From positions 3,234,001 to 3,298,000 of the forward strand of contig CP065003.1 in assembly GCA_016700175.1 (NCBI GenBank): a DNA stretch of 64,000 bases, given 5' to 3'. Every line of letters starts with the position of its first letter. Within the stretch, counting starts at the first letter, position 1. Below the pieces are notes generated by a model. It had not been told where the DNA came from and did not search any database. It saw only the letters and a list, made by a program, of their open reading frames with translations. This DNA comes from Acidobacteriota bacterium. GTDB taxonomy: Bacteria; Acidobacteriota; Blastocatellia; Pyrinomonadales; Pyrinomonadaceae. Below, in pieces: positions 59,086-64,000 of the stretch. The position numbers were made by a program, and so were the translations under genes.

Positions 59086-60666
59086 TTAAACGGGATCGAA
59101 ACGACACTCGGTGATCATCTCTTCGCTCACGCGCCTCGCTTCCCTGTACAGTTCGGCTTCGGCCGCTTTCGAGTCTTCCGGGAGCGCATCTAGGATCCTT
59201 TTCAGTTCTTCATCAAAGATCCGCGTGATGAGTTCCGGTGTGTGTTTCACTTCTTCGCCGTCTTCGTTCACGATCTTCACCGAATCGCGATGCTTCATTC
59301 GCTGGGCGATCATAAGCCTGTAAATGCGGTCGGTCGCGAGGTCTTCCATATAGCCGTCAAGCAGCGAAGCTCCTCGTCCGCTCAGAACCCCGTGCCGGTA
59401 CCGGATCACGGTTCGAACCGCGGCGCGCGTGCCTTCCAGCGAGCGTTTACCCACTCCGTACGGCACGGGCCGAAGTTCGGGGCGCGGGTCCGTGCTGCCG
59501 GTCAGATATGTGATCTGGTTCGGTACGGGGAATTGAGCGACGGCGATCTCGTTCTGGTCCGGATGTCCGGTCCACGCGCCGTCCATGCCGACGTTTGCCT
59601 CGTTCTTCTTGTCCGCTTCAAGCACTTTCAGGGCCTGCGCGTTCAGCTCGGGATCGACGCGGCTCGGGTAGAGCGCCGTCATTCCGCCGATCGCGAGAAG
59701 TCCGTGCTTGTGGCAAACGTCGACCATCTTCAGCCGCAGGTTCTGGAAGAAGGGAACATCCGAGGGGATCGTGTTGCGGTCGGGCAGAACCCAGTTCTCA
59801 TCCTCAAGATTGAAGTGGATAAGGCTCGCCATGTAATCCCAGCGGCCCAGGTTCAGGCCGAGGATGTGTTCGCGCAGGTTGTAGATGAACTCTTCCGTCT
59901 GGAACGCGAGCGGATGCGACTCGACCAGCGCCATGCATTTGATATAGCCCTTGTCCCAACCGAGCCGGCTTTCGACGGCTTGGAACAGGTCCCGCCAGAA
60001 CAGTGCCTCTTCGGCCGATTCCGATTTCGGGACGTAGAAACAGAGGTTGTGCCTGAGCTGTGACGTATCGACGCCGAATGCGACCCGCGCGACGTCATAG
60101 ACCGACGCCGACAAAAGCTGATCGGGATAAATGCCCGCCTGGTTCAGATGAAGCCCGCGGACGCGCGTCCAGATCACAGTGCCGGAGTCCTTGATCGAGA
60201 TCTCGCCGCCGCGCTTCTCGTCGAAATAGGTCAACCCGCCGTGCAATGCTTCGAGCGTGTTACGGATCCCGAGCTCGAGATTCTCCCACGTGTTCGCCAT
60301 CGAATCTTCCAGGTCGATCATCACGCCGGGAGCGCCCGAGTTGAGCATCTTTACGACAAGCGCTCCGTCGTCCGCCGGTCCGGTCATCTGGTTTCGCTGG
60401 TCCCTGCACCATTCGGGCAGTGCGATCTCCCATTCGCCCGTGACCTCCGGATCTTCCGGCAGATAGCCGGGAAGATCGCCGTTGTGCGCCGCGCTCAGGA
60501 CCTGAGTGCGTTTCCGGGCCAGTTCCTTCTGCCGCGGAGTGAATTCGTCGTGAAGGTCCTTCAGGAACTCCGCGAACCCATCCGGAAAGTCTCTCTCGAT
60601 ATCGAGATCCTGCGGTGCATGGTTGATCCGCTTGTCGTACTTCATTGCTGAAGTGGATTGAGTCAT
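59086..60666 (-). CDS. aceB: Malate synthase A
   Basis: This 526-residue protein condenses glyoxylate with acetyl-CoA to malate. Family blocks: MIDLEDSMANTWENL, VIWTRVRGLHLN with the catalytic Arg, CMALVESHPLAFQTEEFIY, GLNLGRWDYMAS for magnesium and substrate, and the C-terminal YMEDLATDRIYR with the acid residue. The A-type length is right. The ATG at 60666 follows GGAGAGG; the open frame upstream contains the operator region and is not coding. A promoter (-35 TTTACA, -10 TAAAGT) lies between two IclR-type operators. Confidence 0.95.
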   Translation of the reverse strand: MTQSTSAMKYDKRINHAPQDLDIERDFPDGFAEFLKDLHDEFTPRQKELARKRTQVLSAAHNGDLPGYLPEDPEVTGEWEIALPEWCRDQRNQMTGPADDGALVVKMLNSGAPGVMIDLEDSMANTWENLELGIRNTLEALHGGLTYFDEKRGGEISIKDSGTVIWTRVRGLHLNQAGIYPDQLLSASVYDVARVAFGVDTSQLRHNLCFYVPKSESAEEALFWRDLFQAVESRLGWDKGYIKCMALVESHPLAFQTEEFIYNLREHILGLNLGRWDYMASLIHFNLEDENWVLPDRNTIPSDVPFFQNLRLKMVDVCHKHGLLAIGGMTALYPSRVDPELNAQALKVLEADKKNEANVGMDGAWTGHPDQNEIAVAQFPVPNQITYLTGSTDPRPELRPVPYGVGKRSLEGTRAAVRTVIRYRHGVLSGRGASLLDGYMEDLATDRIYRLMIAQRMKHRDSVKIVNEDGEEVKHTPELITRIFDEELKRILDALPEDSKAAEAELYREARRVSEEMITECRFDPV

Positions 60667-60684
60667 ATGCCTCTCCGTAATTGC

Positions 60685-60790
60685 GTTCAAAATATTGAAC
60701 AGTCGTTCTGATTGTGATTCGGTAGGAACTTTAAGTCGGTATGCACCATTTGTAAACAGAAAAGTCTCGAGTGTTCGAAATATCGAACAC
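60685..60790 (-). promoter_or_regulatory. Paired IclR-type operators and aceB promoter
   Basis: GTTCAAAATATTGAAC (60685-60700) and GTGTTCGAAATATCGAACAC (60771-60790) share the palindromic pattern GTTC(A/G)AAATAT(T/C)GAAC. The predicted minus-strand promoter, -35 TTTACA (60751-60756), 17 bp, -10 TAAAGT (60728-60733), lies between them: one site is just upstream of the -35 box, the other in the mRNA leader. The upstream site is also near the iclR-like gene and may allow self-control. Confidence 0.8.
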
Positions 60791-60879
60791 AATTTCACAT
60801 ATCAGAATGCGAGTGCTAGAATGCCGCGTGCCTGCAGGAAAGGCGGGTATAGGATTAAAGAGGAAGCTGGAAGGGCAAA

Positions 60880-61683
60880 ATGGCGAAGTCGGAAAAGGGA
60901 AAATCGTCTGAAAACACGACCTCGCGCGCGGTCGACCGGGCGCTGTCGATGCTGGAACTGATCGGTGACAGCAAAACCGGATTGACAAACGCGGACCTGA
61001 GCCGCCGCCTGAAGATACCGAAAAGTTCGGCAAGCTATATCCTGCGGGTCCTCGAGAACCGGGCTTACCTCAGACGAGGTGACGACGGAAAGTATCTGCT
61101 TGGAATGAAGCTGATGAGCCTGGCCAGCGACAACCTTTCGCACATGGACGTCCGCGAGGTCGCGAAGCCGGAGCTCGAAGCGTTTCTGAGGCGGTCCCGC
61201 CTGCCCGAAGCCCATTTGGCGGTTCTCGATAATGGCCGGGCGGTCTATATAGACAAGGTCGAATCTCCGGACAGTTTCATCAAGATGGACATATGGGTCG
61301 GGCATCGACTGCCGGTACATACGACGGCGATCGGAAAGGCCCTCGTGTGCTCCTTTCCCGACGAGAAGATCCTTGAGATCCTGAAACAACGCGGAATGGA
61401 GACAAAGACCCAACGGTCCATCAGGACGCCGCAGGGTTTCCTGCGCGAGGCAAAGAAGGTCAAAAAGTACGGGTTCGCCGTGGACAACGAAGAAAATTCG
61501 CCCGGGGTCCGGTGCATCGCAGCGCCTATCTTCGACGCGAACGGAAGCGTTATCGCCGCGTTGGGCACGTCGAGCACGATCCTTGAGATCGATACCGAGC
61601 ATCTGTCCAGATATGTCGAACTTGTGAAAGAGGCCGCTCAGAATGTATCCAGGCAGCTGGGATTTACCGATGGCCGGATCTGA
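60880..61683 (+). CDS. IclR-family regulator of the glyoxylate shunt
   Basis: This 267-residue protein has the IclR winged helix (VDRALSMLELIGDSKTGLTNADLSRRLKIPKSSASYILRVL, about 17-60). The ligand domain has GHRLPVHTTAIGKALVCSF, FAVDNEENSPGVRCIAAPIFD and VIAALGTSSTI. It diverges from aceB with two matching palindromes between the genes, so control of aceBA is very likely. The signal could be glyoxylate or pyruvate as in E. coli IclR, but that is inference. Confidence 0.93.
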   Translation: MAKSEKGKSSENTTSRAVDRALSMLELIGDSKTGLTNADLSRRLKIPKSSASYILRVLENRAYLRRGDDGKYLLGMKLMSLASDNLSHMDVREVAKPELEAFLRRSRLPEAHLAVLDNGRAVYIDKVESPDSFIKMDIWVGHRLPVHTTAIGKALVCSFPDEKILEILKQRGMETKTQRSIRTPQGFLREAKKVKKYGFAVDNEENSPGVRCIAAPIFDANGSVIAALGTSSTILEIDTEHLSRYVELVKEAAQNVSRQLGFTDGRI

Positions 61684-61742
61684 CCGATTTGGACAACGAC
61701 GACCAAGTTGGCCGTGTGAATTCTCGTCGTGCTTTAAATGAA

Positions 61743-61788
61743 AAGCGCTGCTCCAGACTACCTTTGCGGTTGATTCGGAGCAGCGCTT
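61743..61788. terminator. Bidirectional hairpin between iclR-like and DUF1036 genes
   Basis: AAGCGCTGCTCC (61743-61754) and GGAGCAGCGCTT (61777-61788) form a perfect 12-bp stem around a 22-nt loop. It lies between convergent genes and may end both. Confidence 0.7.
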
Positions 61789-61815
61789 CTTGCTGTGACA
61801 AAGCCAGGAGGGAGA

Positions 61816-62613
61816 TCAGAACGTCAGATAATATGTCGACTGGTTCCCCACAGGGTCGTTCACCCGCCGGAACTTCGTCCGCTCGAGATTCTCCGCTTCG
61901 CAGGGAAGCGGATCGTACTGGGAGCTGCCGTCCTGCTTGAACTGCAGTATGTTGAACGCCTTGTTCTTGTTTATGCAGAGGTTGTAGTCGCCTTCACCGC
62001 CGGTCCAATACAGAGGCTTGTCTCCGTACGTCCTTGCGTAATAGTAGGTCCTCGGCATTGTTCCGTACGGAATATTCTTCTTCTCTTTAAGCCTCTGGCT
62101 TACGGGGATCGTCTTGCATTCTCCTTTCTTGACACTCCACCAGCCTTCGGTCCAGAAGCCGTAATTCGTCTCATAACCGAGCGAGAAATAGACCTCGTCG
62201 TCAAATCTCTCGTTGCAGACCTTCAAGCTGTATTTCGTGCGGATATTCTTGAAGCGGGAGAAGCCGAATCGTCTGCCTGTTCCGATGATGATCTTCCCCG
62301 TGTCCGCCGGGAGGTCCCGGGCATACAGGTACTTGTCAAGAATTTTCCTTGATTCGTAGACCTTTACCTTGAACGGCGTGAAAACGCCTTCCCTGTTCCA
62401 GAAGATGTTCTCCCCGCTCCGTAGCTCAACACAGCCGATAGCGAACAAGGTGATCTCCTTGTCCTTATGCATGCAGATCTTTCTGGTTTCGCCCGAATTG
62501 TTCTTGATCTCGACCGGTGGGTTGGTCGCGAGGCTTTGAGCCTCGACGCTGTTGGGTAAAAGTATAAGTGCGGCTGCAGTGAACAGCAGTGATGAAGCAA
62601 TCGTCCTGATCAT
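61816..62613 (-). CDS. Exported DUF1036-like protein
   Basis: This 265-residue protein has a signal peptide (about 1-25, SVEAQ). The C-terminal half has the DUF1036 pattern: SLKVCNERFDDEVYFSLGYE, FWTEGWWSVKKGECKTIPV and a later cysteine (NLCINKNKAFNILQF). The N-terminal half has KICMHKDKEITLFAIGC, possibly a degenerate second copy. DUF1036 proteins are exported and small; this one is larger than most. GGGAG lies 7 nt before ATG 62613, better placed than the in-frame upstream ATG. Confidence 0.82.
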   Translation of the reverse strand: MIRTIASSLLFTAAALILLPNSVEAQSLATNPPVEIKNNSGETRKICMHKDKEITLFAIGCVELRSGENIFWNREGVFTPFKVKVYESRKILDKYLYARDLPADTGKIIIGTGRRFGFSRFKNIRTKYSLKVCNERFDDEVYFSLGYETNYGFWTEGWWSVKKGECKTIPVSQRLKEKKNIPYGTMPRTYYYARTYGDKPLYWTGGEGDYNLCINKNKAFNILQFKQDGSSQYDPLPCEAENLERTKFRRVNDPVGNQSTYYLTF

Positions 62614-62885
62614 TCCGTTTCTCCCGTTGCTGGTTGAGGTGATGAATCGCTTTGAGTATAGAACACTCGTAAAATCACCCTTCGAACGGTTCACGAGTTT
62701 ATCTTGCAGAAAGCGCGGGCAATTTCTTCATCTCTTTGTATAGTCTGCCGGCCGGGGAGTCAAAGTTCTTGCGTGACCGGTTCCGAGCCTTCCGCAATCG
62801 AGAAAGGTTCGAGCGTCGTGTCCGGTGTCCGGTCAAAAGGCCGAGATCCCATTACCAAGATCAAGCAATGGAGTAGAATTAAAAT

Positions 62886-63506
62886 ATGAAACCAAGAATG
62901 CTCTTCACCTCTTTGTTCGCTGTCGCGATTCTCGTTTCCGCCGCCTTCGCCGACTCGCCGATCACCTCAACCGATTTCGCCAAAGCCTACCAGGACGAGC
63001 CGATCGTTGCCGCCGCGGCCGATGCGAAAGGCGTCATTAACGACCGGCTGATGGAGTATCTCGTCAACGAGTACAACCCGATCGATGTGAAGATGGCCGT
63101 CATCAACCAGATCGGCTGGCAGATCAGCGGGCGTAAGAACTCGCAGCTTTTCCTCGAGTACCTGGCGAAGAACCGCGGGTATTCCGACGCTGAGAGGCTC
63201 TATAAGAAAGGAAAGGACTTTGAACTGCTTTCCTATGCTTACCTGAAGGCGATGGACAATTACTTCGAGGTCGACGAAGCGCTCCGGTTTGCGGATCGGG
63301 CTCTGAAAGAGAACAAGGGTAAGAGCCGCACATTCCATCTGATCGCCGGCCTGATCAAGGCACAGAAGATGATGGACTCGAGCTTCTGCGCGGTGTATCA
63401 GATCACGGACGGGATCCGCAAGAATGAGAAGCTGATGAACGATATGCGGACGAAGGCTATCGGGATCATTTACGAGTACATGGATATCTACGGCGAGTCG
63501 TGCTGA
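62886..63506 (+). CDS. Exported helical protein of unknown function
   Basis: This 206-residue protein has a signal peptide (about 1-22, AFADS). The rest is almost all helical and resembles TPR-like or SEL1-like helical pairs (FELLSYAYLKAMDNYFEVDEALRFADRALKENKGKSRTFHLIAGLIKAQ), with two cysteines near the C-terminus. No family could be assigned. A purine-rich stretch (GGAGTAGAATTAAAAT) precedes the ATG. Confidence 0.75.
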   Translation: MKPRMLFTSLFAVAILVSAAFADSPITSTDFAKAYQDEPIVAAAADAKGVINDRLMEYLVNEYNPIDVKMAVINQIGWQISGRKNSQLFLEYLAKNRGYSDAERLYKKGKDFELLSYAYLKAMDNYFEVDEALRFADRALKENKGKSRTFHLIAGLIKAQKMMDSSFCAVYQITDGIRKNEKLMNDMRTKAIGIIYEYMDIYGESC

Positions 63507-63517
63507 AGGTAGTTCAG

Positions 63518-63710
63518 GGTTCCAAGTTCCAGGTTCAAAGATAGGCGGCGGAACCCCAAGCGTGAGCGCGGGGGCGGGGCAGAAACGCGACCGTCAGGGA
63601 GCGTGCCGAATCGAGTTCCAGGTTCCAAGTTCCAGGTTCAAAGATAGGCGGCGGAACCCCAAGCGTGAGCGAGGGGGCGGGGCAGAAACGCGACCGTGAG
63701 GGAACGTGCC
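63518..63710. repeat. Family C repeat, two tandem copies of about 90 bp
   Basis: Copies begin at 63518 and 63621 (103 bp period) and share GGTTCCAAGTTCCAGGTTCA, GGCGGCGGAACCCCAAGCGT and GGCAGAAACGCGACCGTGAG with few changes. Related strings lie near 43410 and 55620. Confidence 0.78.
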
Positions 63711-64000
63711 TACCGGAAGTACTGAGTGAAAAGTACTGAGTACTGAGCGGCGGCCCCTTGGCGTTAAACCGTCTATGCGTGGCTTGTTTCCTGTGTACAG
63801 GCGGGGCGCTTGGAAGGAGTATTTGACCACAGAGGTCAAGGAGGGTTTCACGAAGAGCACGGAGAACTTTGGCTCTCAGTATCCCGATTTCAGTCTTCGC
63901 GGCTCGGCGCCTTTGCGGGAGAGGACTTATCTGAGCGATCTCTTTCCGGCGGTTGGTTTTAACGCGAAGGCCGCAAAGGTCTCCGCCAAGATCGCTGAGG
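63711..64000. other. Non-coding tail with repeat fragments
   Basis: GGAAGTACTGAGTGAAAAGT and an AGTACTGAGTACTGAG string match the spacer at 43440. Later, ACCACAGAGGTCAAGGAGG and AACGCGAAGGCCGCAAAGGT resemble repeated spacer sequences frequent in such genomes. I see no gene start before the window ends. Confidence 0.5.

Noticed and set aside
63780..64000. A gene entering from the right end
   Set aside because: The sequence consists of spacer-type strings (ACCACAGAGGTCAAGG, AACGCGAAGGCCGCAAAGG) with no start codon and RBS that opens a protein-like frame.

Overview
The window is about 64 kb of a GC-moderate Gram-negative chromosome. Several traits recall Acidobacteriota of the Blastocatellia/Pyrinomonadales kind: many exported hydrolases, DUF2911 and DUF1579 proteins, a PFOR with a GltD-like and a DHOD-like partner, and intergenic spacers full of short GC-rich palindromes. 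This taxonomic guess is inference; no rRNA, tRNA, CRISPR array or complete insertion sequence was seen.

Layout. 0-5 kb: a truncated membrane protein, a SulP/STAS anion transporter, and a self-inhibited class II Fic protein with its own palindromic promoter. 6-12 kb: an exported alpha/beta hydrolase, an ornithine-cyclodeaminase-like enzyme, and a sigma-54 activator (GAF with a four-cysteine cluster). That activator diverges from a three-gene redox/stress operon (AhpD/CMD, PNPOx-like, SnoaL/DUF1348) whose leader carries a good -24/-12 promoter. 12-22 kb: exported proteins, a quinone-reductase-like enzyme, a RelE/HigA-type toxin-antitoxin pair, a second exported hydrolase and a membrane M48 peptidase. 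22-28 kb, minus strand: a BlaI/BlaR1-like signalling pair, the sensor carrying ankyrin repeats, then an S41 peptidase-propeller fusion and a gamma-glutamylcyclotransferase-like protein. 28-34 kb: an AcrR-like TetR-controlled operon (DUF1579, IRBP-type S41 peptidase, regulator) and an exported catalase-peroxidase. 34-43 kb: a D-serine-dehydratase-like PLP enzyme, an XRE/nucleotidyltransferase pair, a membrane-anchored hydrolase, a large exported hemopexin/Cys-rich/tectonin protein and a DsbA-like thioredoxin. 43-50 kb: a GltD-like flavoprotein, pyruvate:ferredoxin oxidoreductase and a DHOD-like protein in one operon. 50-56 kb: a hydrolase, a beta-lactamase-fold/VanX fusion and a second beta-lactamase-fold protein. 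56-64 kb: small proteins, then the glyoxylate shunt (aceB-aceA) divergent from an IclR regulator with two matching operators, and two exported proteins of unknown role.

Three themes stand out. (1) Two families of about 140-170 bp palindromic elements, here called A and B, fill the spacers. Each has long inverted ends enclosing two internal hairpins. End sequences differ between copies but the two ends of a copy usually change together, as expected of a structure under selection. (2) All three toxin-like modules (Fic; RelE/HigA-type; XRE/nucleotidyltransferase) lie between family A elements, and each has a palindrome over its promoter; two of the promoters appear to give leaderless mRNAs. (3) Regulator-operator pairs can be read directly for the sigma-54, BlaI, AcrR-like and IclR loci. 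PFOR and the glyoxylate shunt together suggest a metabolism centred on acetyl-CoA and C2 compounds.
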